Shown: positions 1-11,461 of the stretch, one piece after another
Numbering within the stretch: position 1 is the stretch's first letter
Layout: every line of letters begins with the position of its first letter
Origin: Icerya purchasi
Taxonomy: Eukaryota; Arthropoda; Insecta; Hemiptera; Monophlebidae
NCBI GenBank assembly: GCA_039619475.1
Contig: CM077115.1
Coordinates: forward strand, 501,911,352 to 501,975,351
Length of the DNA: 64,000 nucleotides
Reading direction: 5' to 3'
Position numbers and translations under genes: made by a program
The notes under the pieces: model-generated
Seen by the model: the letters and a program-made list of their open reading frames with translations, nothing else
The model's database searches: none
Told to the model about the DNA's origin: nothing

Positions 1-3000
1 TAAAGTACTATGTGAATGAAAACAAAAATGATTGTACGGGATAACGAAACTTACATTTACATCTCTATTTAAAGAGAAATTTATAAATTACAGACTTGCC
101 AATTTTTTAAACTTAATAACTACATGAATTAAAGTAATTCAAGTAAAACACATGACGCTAAATGAGCGATAATACATTCGAAAATTTAAATGAAAATTTC
201 AAAAATTAAAATTTATTAAATATTAATTTCATTATTCCTTCTCAAAAGATTAATTCCAAAAGTTATATTGCATAACTTGCTAAAGTACATATGTGATAAA
301 TGAGGTAAATTAAGTTCTGGTGATTTCGACAGTGCTCCACGTATTGGATTAAAAATTAAACAATCGGCATGTTTCGGAAATAACGCTTTATATTGTTATT
401 CATAATAAATTATTATGTATGTAAAAATGAAAAACAATTTAAAAATTTTTAGTATTCAATAAAGCAAAATGAACCACAGAGAATTTAAAATATCGCGATA
501 AAAATAAAAATGCGTTAAAAACTTAAATATTAAATTAAATATAAAAAAAAATATATATTTGAGAATTTAAAAAAAAAAAAAAAACAATTTGCTTTAAGTA
601 ACGGGCAACAGTGGCAGCGAAAGTGTAAATAACAGCTAAAGAAATTATGCATGTAAACAATGAACTATCAATATTAGTAAAGAACTTACAGATAAAGGAA
701 ACACAGGCTGAAAAGATGCTAATAGTATAGAATTTTAAGAGCAATAAACAAATAAATTAGAACGGGAAATTTATATCACACAATATACAATATATATATT
801 GAGAACTTTTCTAAAAGCTTAGAAGAGTTGTTCTATATATCCATTTATCCATTTACCTTTCTATCTATCTACCTATGTATATCTGTAATACTGTAATTCA
901 AATTTTGATTTATTCGGAACTTAAATATTTTTATGATTTTGTATTGGTAAGATAACTACATATGTGTCCACTAGTATTAAGAAAATCGGTTTTCTAGTAT
1001 ACGTGTACAGGACCGTATCTGAGGGGGGTTTTCCGGGTTCACCCCCCCGAAATGTCTGCGAAATCATAACTGCTTGAATTAAATGGACCGAAATTCAGAA
1101 TTTATTTCATTTTAATTTTGGACAAAAGAAAAGAAAATTGAAATTTTTATGTATTCTATGGAAACGATTATCTTTTATTTGTTTTTATTGTAGTGTTCAA
1201 ATATTGCATATACATACAATAACTGACTACAAGACTTTAGTGAACCATTTATAAATAAATATATTTCATAATAACACACACAAACACAAATATTTTCGTA
1301 ACCCCCCTCCCCGAAATTTTGGTCTGGATATGGCTCCGTACGTATATATATATACACCCAAACATATACAAATGTACATATATACATATATGACGCTATT
1401 CTTAAACCAGGAGTAGTAAGAAAAAAACGCGTTTTTTTAAAGAAAGAAAAGAACAATGTAGTTGACAGGAACTTACTCTTCCATAAGTTTTATAGATCTA
1501 TCACTTTGGTCCAGGGGGTGACATTATGGCGATTCCGAAGGGCTGAATTTTTATATGTATATAACAAACACACATATGTATATAAAGGTGCATGCGTCCA
1601 AATACGCGCGCGCGTAATGTAGGCGATCAAAAAGAAGCCAAATTTTTTACAATGTGTCACTTATGCGAGCTAGCAAATTGGTTTTCATTTTAAATGAAAG
1701 CTACAACCTTTCTCGTTTCAAAAATTATACGCCGAATCTCGAACTTTTAGTAGTTCCCAAACTATGGTCAATTAAATACAGACACATTGAAATAGGTTTG
1801 TGGTGCGTTTATTAAAGAAAAAATTACTTCAAAAATATTACGAGAACTTATTAATGGACGCCTCGTTGGTTAGAGAAGAGTATAGTTTTCATTTAAGACG
1901 AAAGCCAACAGTTTGTTAGCTCACATAGATGATTTACACTGCGAAGATAAGTAAAAATAATTAACCAATTAGGGTTATTGGTAGAAGCGGAAAAGAGACC
2001 ACCTTTTCTTAAGAGGATAAAAAAGTTATCTAGTAAGTTATTGTTGTTTGTTGCTAAAAAAAAAAATGTAAGTGATGAAACAATTTGGGAAGTATAAAAA
2101 TCACATATAAGTTAGTAGGAGCAAAAACCGGAATAGATTACACGGAAAAGAAAAAAACCGCTTAAAATGATTATTTTCAGGTGTTTCGCTAAATTATTAA
2201 AGAAAAATGCGGATTAAAGGATTGACTTAAAAATTGATAAATATTTTGTTATTTATAAATTTATTTTTGCATGCTGCTATTTACTACTTGCATTGACCAT
2301 AGTTCTTTAGTTATACCAAAAAATTTTTATAGATCAAAATGTAAAATAAATAATTAAATAAAAGATTTTATAAAATATCTTTAATTACTAATAATAACAA
2401 AATCAAATCTGCAGCTATTAGAAATCGTACACAACAACTACATTTAACATTCGTAATGAGAATTTAAGGATGTGAATGCCCATCTAATTAACTGATAACA
2501 GTTTTGGGCTCCATTCAACTTTTCAAAATTTCACTGATCATAGCTTTTGCTAGCGACTATAGTTTTGTTTCATTCTTTTAGTATTTGCCACATGAAAAAG
2601 TGAAATAATCTTGTTTCATTTTAATTGTATCGTTACTACAATTTTTCTAACGTATCACAAGCAATATTTAAAAAGGAATTTTTTAAGATATTATATTGAT
2701 CAAAAATTAGGTACTATGTCATATGTACTGCAGCGTTTTTCTTCTTAATGCGCATGATTTTATGCATGTAATATTGAAACCTCTGCTAATGCAGCACTGA
2801 TTCATACTTTTAACCACTCAACGTGACGAAAACTTTCCTAATTTTTAAAATATTATTGTGTAAACCCTTTGTAAGTTTTTTACGAATATTTTTTAATTCC
2901 TAAATCCAAATTTAAGTAAGGGCAATATTAGATATACTGCTTTTAACATAATTTATCTTTGATACTTAAAAAAATCGGAGTTCTTTTTATTCTTTTTAGT

Positions 3001-3103
3001 TTATTTTTAATGAATTAAAAATCTATTCTTTTTTCTATTTTAATTCGTAAAAAAAAACAAAAAAACAAAAAAAAAAAAACAGAATTATAATGTATGTACT
3101 TAC
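1..3103. other. AT-rich stretch downstream of the SMN-like gene, no exon recognised
   Basis: This stretch lies 3' of the last recognised exon of the minus-strand SMN-like gene. It is either the continuation of that gene's last intron or intergenic DNA. I read the minus strand for a Trp-Tyr/Gly-Tyr-rich YG box or a proline-rich exon and found none. The only structured item is a hAT-type MITE at 1008-1338. The rest is simple AT-rich sequence with A and T runs. Confidence 0.5.
1008..1338. mobile_element. hAT-type MITE, 331 bp
   Basis: The left end begins CAGGACCGTATCTGAGG. The right end read in reverse begins CGGAGCCATATCCAGA, so the ends are imperfect inverted repeats followed by G/C runs. The flanks are TACGTGTA (1000-1007) and TACGTATA (1339-1346), an 8-bp target duplication with one mismatch. 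The interior has no coding capacity. CAG-type ends plus an 8-bp duplication are the signature of hAT elements. The family is not identified. Confidence 0.6.
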
Positions 3104-6100
3104 TGGTACTTCTTCATGTTCTGACCGACTTTTTTCAAAATGAACCCTTCGCTGCCTCGCATTTTTTACTAATCACAAAAGTTAACTTTACATTAATTAT
3201 ATATGAAATATAAAACATAAATTCTTATTTTAATAAACGCATTAACATTATTATAAATTATAATATATTCAGATATCGTGACAAACTTATACGTAATTAT
3301 GGCATTCAAAATTTCGAACGAACGGCGATAAATTGAAAAAATTAATAGTCGAAACAAAATTGGAAGTTGACTATATCAAATTGCAAATTCAGCGTATGCT
3401 AGAAGATACAAGACCACTGGCAGATAAAAGGAATTCGTGTTAACATATTTTAAATAGGGTTTTTATTCAATGTAACAATGATACGTTAGTCGTAACGTGC
3501 TTACGAAACAAATTAATGTATTTCTTAAAATAAATATAACTTAACAATATATCGCGTTTCTTTGCGGATTTATCGTTAAAACAAATAGTTTTTAGTAAAA
3601 ACTTAAACGCAAAATTAAGCAGTAATTAAAAATATGATCGATAATTTAACCGAGTGAAACAAGTGCAATAAACAGATTAGAATGTTCCTAGCACAATTAA
3701 AACTTTAAAACAAAATTTAAAATCAATTACCTTTCGCTGATTCGGTTTCAGAAATTGGCGCACGATTATTTTGCGAGTTATGTTCAACCTCTTCGGATGT
3801 TCGTGAATAAGTGTCGTCCGAACCGCATCCATCCTCATTCTCACTTTCAAATATATCCGAATCTTCCGAAGTATTTTCCTAAAAATTATAATCTTCGTGC
3901 GTTATTAACTATTTTATTTATACTTTACCAAAAACAAATTACCGTATTAGCGTAGATTCATTAATGAACTTATACATTTTACTAAGCTAGACGTAGTAGT
4001 TTATTTAACGAAATCGATAAATTTTCGAAATATAACTGAGTATAATTATTTATATCTCATTATGCGCATCAGTGCATAGAGAGTTACAAGTATGCACAGT
4101 TAAGTGTAAAGAAACATCACAAGAATGATCTGCACAAGACCAACCTTAGCATCCATTCTCTGCGTGCAAACTCCAAATCCGGTACACAGTTGTCTGTCAA
4201 TCGGTAATAATTTATTCAGATCTACTTTCTGGGCATAATCGTTTCCTAAAAAGTAAAATAGAGCAAAATTACCGATCGCAACAAAATAATCGTTAAATAT
4301 TCGGTAATAAAAATTACAAGCCAAGTCTCAACAGTAAATTTCGTTACCTGCAAATTTAAGATAAGCGTAGTTGCCTTCAACTACTTGTACAACTGCTTCA
4401 TAAGGAAGTCCGGTTGTTTCACATTTCACTTGACAAGAATCCCCAGCAACCCATCTGGTTTTCTAACGTAATAAGATATTTAATTGCTTTTAAAAATCTA
4501 TACAATAATAAATTCACAGTTACATTTCTTTTCGCCTTATTCTAATTAACGAAACATATTTAAAACGATAATCAAAAATAAGTCTGCATATGTGATTAAC
4601 AATTTACAGACTTCTAATTAATCAAAAAAATTAGAAATAAAACGGAGGGTCATTTAATCGGTACGCTCTAAAATTTTTCCAAACTAAACAAATAAAAAAA
4701 AAAACGTTTCAATGGTTTTGAAATCATAATAGTAATTCAGAAAAGAAAAAGAAATCATAAAATAATATTGCATATTTTATCAATCCCTAAACTGGCCTCC
4801 CTACTCGCATTAGTGCCGTTGGGCTTAGTACACTGTGAAACTTAACTTTATAATCACCGACGCTAAGGGTATGGGACTTACTTTACTTACTATCTATTAC
4901 ACAGTATACTTTACAGGTGAATTTTTAAGACCCGAAAATTGTTTTAAGCATATGACCCAATAATATTTTTAAAATAAACTGAAAAATTATTAATTTTTTT
5001 CTAATCGGCGGAGAGCAATCTGTATCTACCCAAATTCTATTTCTATTATAACATTAGTCTCATTAATGTTCGAGACAAATAATACAAATTTCTATTTTTT
5101 GTGATTATTTTTGTGAAAATAATTTTAAAAAATTTTACGATGTCAGTATATAACGCATCACAACGTTAACGTTGACATACGCGACAGTGAAACTTCATTA
5201 AATTTTAAAAAAATCATAAGTTCAAATCGTGTTATACTTTCCTTTATTAAAGTGCCCGCGAAAGATAAAAACTAGCAATATCACATTTTAATGAAAAACT
5301 ATCCGAAATATTTCTCAAATTAACTTTATTAAATATTTAGCAACTACGATCTATGCTAGGCCGACCGTATTCCGCGGCTAGAAGATAATAGCCGGCGCAA
5401 ACTAAAATTGGACCCTGTAAAAGTCACTAGTTTTGAGAGGTCAAGCGACATGGAAAGACTTTATAAGAAGAGATATAAATGCATATAAGTGAAGATCAAT
5501 ATCTCTTTTTACAATGATACACCGTTCTCCACTTCATAAATATCGTTAATACGATGACTTTCGGGAAATATAAACATTCATTTCTCATATCCGATACAAA
5601 TGCAGCGTGTAACTAAGCGCCAATACTGGTCTGCAATATCACGATGATTAGCTGATTAATTTTACAACTTATTGATCATTTACAATGCGTTCTGCTTTCA
5701 AATTATCGCTATTTTTTTTTTTTTTTTTTTTTTTTGCGGTCCAAATTAAACATCAACGAATACAGTTTAAAATTATACCTTTTAATATCAAAAATAAAAT
5801 ATTACGTGAACACTTCGAGAAATTATCAAAAATTGATTGTATCAAAAACATATAACTTAGCGTAATGTAGCGAGAAAAATGTTTATTGCGCCGTTAATAC
5901 TCCCGCTACTAAAATGAGTAAGATATTCTTTTTCACCAAATAACTAAGGTCCATCAATTAATAATACTCGTTCAATTATGAAATTATCGTAATTTACAGT
6001 TAATTCTATATGCGCATATTGCAGTAGTACCGAATTGACTATTCAGAATTTAAATTCCTGAATATGAACCCTGCCAGATCTCTTTTCATTCTCCCTTCTT

Positions 6101-9100
6101 TCTACATACATTTATTTACTAGCCAAGACCTGTTCCTTCAAACATGTAGTGAGCGGTAAACGCGCAATTAAGTATAAGAAAATAAGTAAAACCTGAGAAG
6201 TATTTTTGAATCCTCCAGTTTTAAATCCTTTTCTAGTCCCTTGATTTTGCAACTCGATATTTCGCCGCGCTTCACACGGATATAATTTGTCCACTGGCGT
6301 CTTTTGTGTGCTATTGTAACCTATACAAATAAAATTAAATCACATATTATAACACTAAACCTATGAAATGATAAAATTTTAACAAAATGTGAGTAACATA
6401 AAAACGTTACCTATGAATTTAATAGTAGCGTAGTTTTTATTAATTTTTTCTATTAACGCTTCATATAGGAATCCATTTCCTTCGTACACTGCTTGACAGG
6501 TATCACCAACTGCCCATCTGGATTTCTAGATTAATTTTTTTATACGAGTATAAGAATAAAATATATTTTTAGTATTCTAATAGCTTTAGAGTACGTTTTT
6601 TCTTCTTCTTTTCATTATTGTAAAATAAAGTACAAACTTTACAATAAAGTCACTGATGTAATATAAATTATTCAGAGTGTAATTAACTGTAGCAAAAGTA
6701 GTTAGTTTTAGAAAGCTATTATTACAAAGAAGTTGGTTAAATAATAAGATTTTAGTCGGGAGAAGTGGATATAATCCGATTATCGCACATGCAGAACTTT
6801 CAAATTTAACAGTTTTAGATTAATATTCAAAATCAACCAGATTAAAAAAAAAAAAAAAAAAAAAAAAAAACTATTTTTAACTTTAGTTATTTTTCATATT
6901 TTTAATAGGCTTTCACAATTCATCTGAACATATGTTTGAAACATAGTTCTATTTATGATGCATTTTTAAACGAAATTTATAGATTACTATTTTGCAAATA
7001 GCGGAAAAAAATTTTCCCTTCCAAAATTCATTTTATAAGAATTTAAAGAGAATTCTAAGATCAGATTAAAAGTTATATATTTTAAGGGGTTACTCCATTT
7101 AGATATTATGCCCACACTTTTGTTCTTCAAGTAATAACGTAATTTTAATAGTTAATATACAACCAAGCAATATAACCTTGCTATTGCTTTTGGAAGCTTC
7201 AAATTTTTCATCTTCTTTTGCAAGCCGAATTTGATTTTCGACATTTTCCTGTCCGGCGCTCGGTAACAAGTCCCGCAGATTCGTTTTCTGCACATTATTG
7301 TAACCTGAATGAAATTAAATAAAGTGCTGCTGGTTACAAGGAATTTTATAGCATAAGAATTAGTTGTTAATAGAACATAAACATAGCTAAGATAGTGACC
7401 GACGTTTTTCGGATCTTAAACTGATGTTAACACGTAGCAACTTCTTTGATTTATCATTTTTTTCAGGCATCTATTATTTTCCCCCAACTTCTATTCAAAA
7501 CTACATTCCCTAGCGTAGCTTAATAAAATAATGAAAGAAACAGATAAATTTTCCCCTTCAAAACAAAATAAATACAATGTACGATTCCTTATACTCCGAT
7601 ATTTATCTTTAGCTCAATAAACTTTTGCGACCGTTAGTAGTTTTAGCCCGAATTTTGTGTAATAATTAAAAAAAAAAAAATTAAGTCCAAGTATAAAAAT
7701 ATAATAACATTTTTGTTTTTTGTACTTCTATCATACGTTTACTTTGGCCAAGAGATCGTCATTATTATTACACATTAACATGACGAACAACAGTATCCGG
7801 TATCCAACCCTTTACGTTTTAAGGTTATAGCGATAAGCAAAGTAATATTGGCCGAATATTAATTAACATAAATTGTGATGTTTCAATAAAATTAGACGTA
7901 AGGCGATAGGTTTCAAGTATACATAAATATTAGTGTTACCTATAAATTTTACAGTAGCAATATCGCCATCAATTTTTTGTATAATCGCTTCATATGGTAA
8001 TAGGTCTTCTTCGTAAATAGCTTGACAACTGTCTCCAACAAACCAGTTGTTTTTCTAAATTGACGTATTTAATAAATTCAGTTAGTAAAAAAACTAGTTG
8101 AGTATTTTTAATTTTGAAAAATTTAAGAAGAAAAAGTTACAAATTTTAATATCAAAAATGACAGTTAAAAATTAATGGATTAAACCACCAATTAAACGAT
8201 TGAAAAATATGTTAATTAGATATTTATAAAATATAAATTAATTCTTAATGGAATATGGAGCTAATGATAGCAGTGTTTTTGCGATTACAGAACTAAATAT
8301 CTAATGAATATACTTCTTCTTGCAACATTAAAATGAACAATAAAGCGGAATTTCTAGATCACGTTGAAAATTAAACCAATTTCAACGTATATGATTATAA
8401 TGCCAATGAAAAGTTAAAAAAAAAAAAACTTTTTAAGAAAAGTATTCCATTCTGAAAATTAATAAACAATATCAAAACTTTGTTACTAACCATCACAGGC
8501 AACTGTGTTTGAAGAAATTACGTTATTATTAAGAAAATTAAATGAAATTTAAATCCATAATAAATATTAATATAGCATAAAGTCGGATAAACTGTTAATG
8601 GGAATAATTTAAATGTTCATCATCAAAAAAATAAATATTGAACCTTTAAACGAGACAATCGTATGCGACCATTTTGTTATTTAACACATTGTTTACTTTC
8701 TTAAAATTTTTTTATATTGAGAGTTGGCTACTCAATAAATGTGTCAACTTTTAAGCAACGAAATACTTGAAATTAATAGCCGATTTCATATTTAATCTCG
8801 TCTATTTGTTACACTAATTATCGTCACTAATAATTTAATCTGACACAATGTTAACATTTTTCATTCACTTGTTACGTTTAACCTTAATTTCAGTAAATTT
8901 AAAAGCTTTATCTTGGTCCGTTTCTATCAAAGCACTTCATGTTAGCATTGAACCGTAACTTTGTAATATCGAATTCTGATTTATCAGTGTCATTTTTCTA
9001 ACATTTACACGCTTAATAGATCATTTTTTATTCTCTTCAACCAAATCACACTTAAATTCTATTATCTTTAAAAGCGGTATAAATATATACAAAAAATCTT

Positions 9101-10168
9101 CATTTCATTGCGTATTTTATTATTATCTCGTAGTAAAAAATTATTTTTATCGAATTTAAAAACTGTTTAATACAGATGCTTAACTTTAGCTGTAATTCGA
9201 AAGCGATACTCTTAATAACATCATAAACACAATTTTCATTAATAAACAACATTTATTTAGAGCCTGTGTGTACTGATACCGTTAGCAATGAGATTGCCGA
9301 TTACATTAAGCAAAGTAGTGGAGAAAACATTATATTTATAACATTTGTATTGTCATATTACTTTTTTAAATTATTATTTAAAAAAAATCCAACTTTCATT
9401 ATTCGAAAGATCTTTCTTCGTTCATTTATCAAATATATATTTTTTCTTTTAATAACAAAGAGCTTGTTCAGAAATACTTTTTCACGTGATAAAAGAACTT
9501 TTAATAAATTAAAATATTACTACCAAAAGCTTCTCACTATTAATTGAATTAATACAAGCCAAGCCTAAATTTTTGATTTATATTTAACGGTAAAAACAAA
9601 AATTAAATTCACTTTAAATAATGTGAACTATAGTTCTATTCAGGGTGTTTATTTATTATTTTAATTTTATATGTAAACACGTTTCTTTACATCAACAAAA
9701 AATTCAAAGAAAATGAAACATATTTCCGTTAGAACTATTATATAAAATTATTATTCCTAATAAACGCTATTCCGTATTCTCATACTTCTACAATGTTGTT
9801 AAAATGTAAGTATATAAAAACTAACAGTTAGACTTTTTAATGTTTAATTTGTATTCGAACCTTATTTTTAACTTTTGTATTATTTTCACCGTAATGGTTT
9901 TCAATATACTCTAATTCTTCTTGAGACAAGTTCATTTCTGCTGAGACACTGCGGACATCATTATTGAATGCATTATTGAAGTATGAAACAAGGATAGCAT
10001 TATACTTTTCATCGTATTGCTCTATCTAAACATTGAATCATATTAAATCAATTGTGATCTATAACTTAACGTTCATATTCGTTTGATACATTTTTACAAT
10101 AAATCCCGTAAATCAAAACTTACCGTATCGGCTGTAACATCATATATTAAATGTTCTTTGTTTTCCAT
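3104..10168 (-). CDS. SMN-like protein with three Tudor domains (C-terminus not found)
   Basis: Coding exons, in order: 10168-10124, 10025-9861, 8054-7940, 7304-7177, 6525-6411, 6320-6193, 4462-4348, 4245-4145, 3878-3731, 3168-3104. They join in frame to 375 codons at GT/AG sites. The start ATG (MENKEHLIYDV) has an in-frame stop upstream. Residues about 11-40 (ADT-IEQYDEK...) resemble the SMN Gemin2-binding helix (DDT..I.AYDKA). Residues 71-130, 152-211 and 233-290 are Tudor domains of SMN type: W-x-GD-x-C, a YEA strand, then KF-x-G-Y-x-N and a linker such as QKTNLRDLLP that matches SMN. Residues 305-375 are an acidic Ser/Glu linker and a basic Arg-rich segment. SMN proteins usually have one Tudor domain, which binds dimethyl-arginine tails of Sm proteins during snRNP assembly in the cytoplasm and Cajal bodies. 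A more distant Tudor protein, or an SMN paralogue, is the alternative. The last exon has a donor GTAAGT at 3098-3103, so the protein continues. Confidence 0.8.
4145..4462 (-). other. Tudor module 3 of the SMN-like gene (two exons, degenerate cage)
   Basis: The exons 4462-4348 and 4245-4145 have the same phases as the other modules; the second exon is 27 nt shorter. The fold signature W-V-A-G-D-S-C is kept, but the first cage aromatic is Cys (QVKC) and the GY-x-N turn is GNDY. Only the middle Tyr (LPYEA) and the Phe remain aromatic. The copy probably keeps the fold but not methyl-arginine binding; that is inference. Confidence 0.72.
6193..6525 (-). other. Tudor module 2 of the SMN-like gene (two exons)
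   Basis: The exons 6525-6411 and 6320-6193 have exactly the same lengths (115 and 128 nt) and phases as module 1. The short intron (90 bp) again interrupts KFIG|YNS. Cage positions read Y, Y, F, Y, but the Asn after the turn (N132 in human SMN) is Ser. The C-terminal half (QKTPVDKLYPCEARRNIEL) has drifted and become basic. Confidence 0.78.
7177..8054 (-). other. Tudor module 1 of the SMN-like gene (two exons)
   Basis: The exons 8054-7940 and 7304-7177 encode 81 residues and are separated by a phase-1 intron that falls inside the KFIG|YNN turn. The flanking introns are phase 0. Aligned to human SMN Tudor, the aromatic cage positions W102/Y109/Y127/Y130 read Y, Y, F, Y, and N132 is kept (GYNN). 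The linker QKTNLRDLLPS matches the human REEQNLSDLLSP region. This is the best preserved of the three copies. Confidence 0.8.
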
Positions 10169-11459
10169 TAAGATTTCTTTGTCACCGGATTATAAATTAT
10201 AAAATTAAATAACAAATTTATAGCAAATACATTCAAGATACCGCTTTAAATTGAACTTTAAAAACACACCACTTACTCACACTGCGACTACGAAATAACT
10301 GAATATAAGCACGCCCAAAATATATTTCCTATTCGTTACTGCCGCAGTACTGGAATACTATGTTCCTTAAAAATAAAATCAGTTGATGATCATAATAAAT
10401 CTGTTAAACACTCGAAAAATATAATCTCTAAATAATTATATAAAATTATTCAATTTTTTTAAAAAACTACAATATTTTTATCATTTAATAATTTTTATTT
10501 GAAAACGCATTTTTTACTTCAAAACTTATTAAAACTAATTTAAATATTAATAATCAATATATCGATCTCGCAATATTAAAAAATTGTTCATGTTAAAACT
10601 ACAGATAGACGATTGCGAGATAAACAATCATCTCGAAGTGTTTTTCACCGTCGAGAGAGGAATGTAAGTTTGATTATTTGAATAAACACTATCGAGGAAA
10701 CCGAGTCTAAGCGACAACAACGAAATGGTTCAAGAAAATCGACAAAAGTATCTTGTTGCGCAGGTGTCTTTATTAAAAATAGGTGCTAGTGTCTTCGGTG
10801 TATTTTCGTGTTTATTCGTATTCAATTCTTTTTCTTTGTGCCGTATATCTCTTGTACTTCTACGGATCAGCATTTTTTCTTTATCCTCGTTATATATAAT
10901 TTACATTTCCAATTACCAGCTTGTTTTATGATATCCGGTTGAGAACCCTTTCTTATCTGCTGCGGGCATTTTCCTGTAGTATTTTGATTTGGAATATACT
11001 CGTTGGTATTCTGTAATTTTATGCCTAATGTTATATTTTGAATATAATACCTTTTTTGCTTTAATAGTCTTAATAAAGTTTCTCTTAATGGTGCAATTCG
11101 GTGTCATACTATTTTGCCCCATCTGGAAGGAGCATGTCATGCTGAATGAAAATTAATCGTATGTCGTAATGGATGTATTTTTTTCGAAAGGATAATAAAA
11201 ATAGTTTATAATTTCATTTTTGGAATGTAACAACTTTACTTTAAAGGAATGACATTAGAAATAAAAATATCAGTCTAATTTTTTTCTCATTTTTCTCGCA
11301 TACGATGATCATTTTGAACAGTTTGCAAACTTGTTTATACAGTATTTACTGCTTCATTTCCGATCCGAGCAGCTCGCATATCTTTGTTCATTTTAACACA
11401 ATGATTATATAGTGTTTAATATTTTAAAATGTTTTTGGTTTTTCAACTCGATGTTAATG
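10169..11459. other. 5' flank of the SMN-like gene and intergenic DNA
   Basis: This stretch holds the putative promoter and 5' UTR of the minus-strand SMN-like gene. No convincing TATA or initiator could be assigned. An ATATATCGAT sequence near 10557-10566 resembles half of an insect DRE palindrome. Short open frames at 10725-10931 (plus) and 10913-11140 (minus) match nothing I recognise. Confidence 0.4.
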
Positions 11460-11461
11460 TA

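Noticed and set aside
5700..5735. Long T and A runs (also 6844-6870, 28804-28823, 16230-16250) as retroelement tails
   Set aside because: Such runs are expected in this composition and no adjacent LINE or SINE body could be recognised.
9266..9547. Plus-strand 93-codon frame
   Set aside because: Phe/Lys/Ile-rich translation of AT-rich intron sequence of the SMN-like gene; no similarity.
10725..10763. Possible first exon of a plus-strand gene (MVQENRQKYLVAQ followed by GTGTCT)
   Set aside because: Start and donor are plausible and the position would make a divergent promoter with the SMN-like gene, but no second exon or similarity was found.
10913..11140. Minus-strand 75-codon frame with a basic composition
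   Set aside because: No recognisable domain and no neighbouring exons; Lys/Tyr richness is expected in AT-rich DNA.
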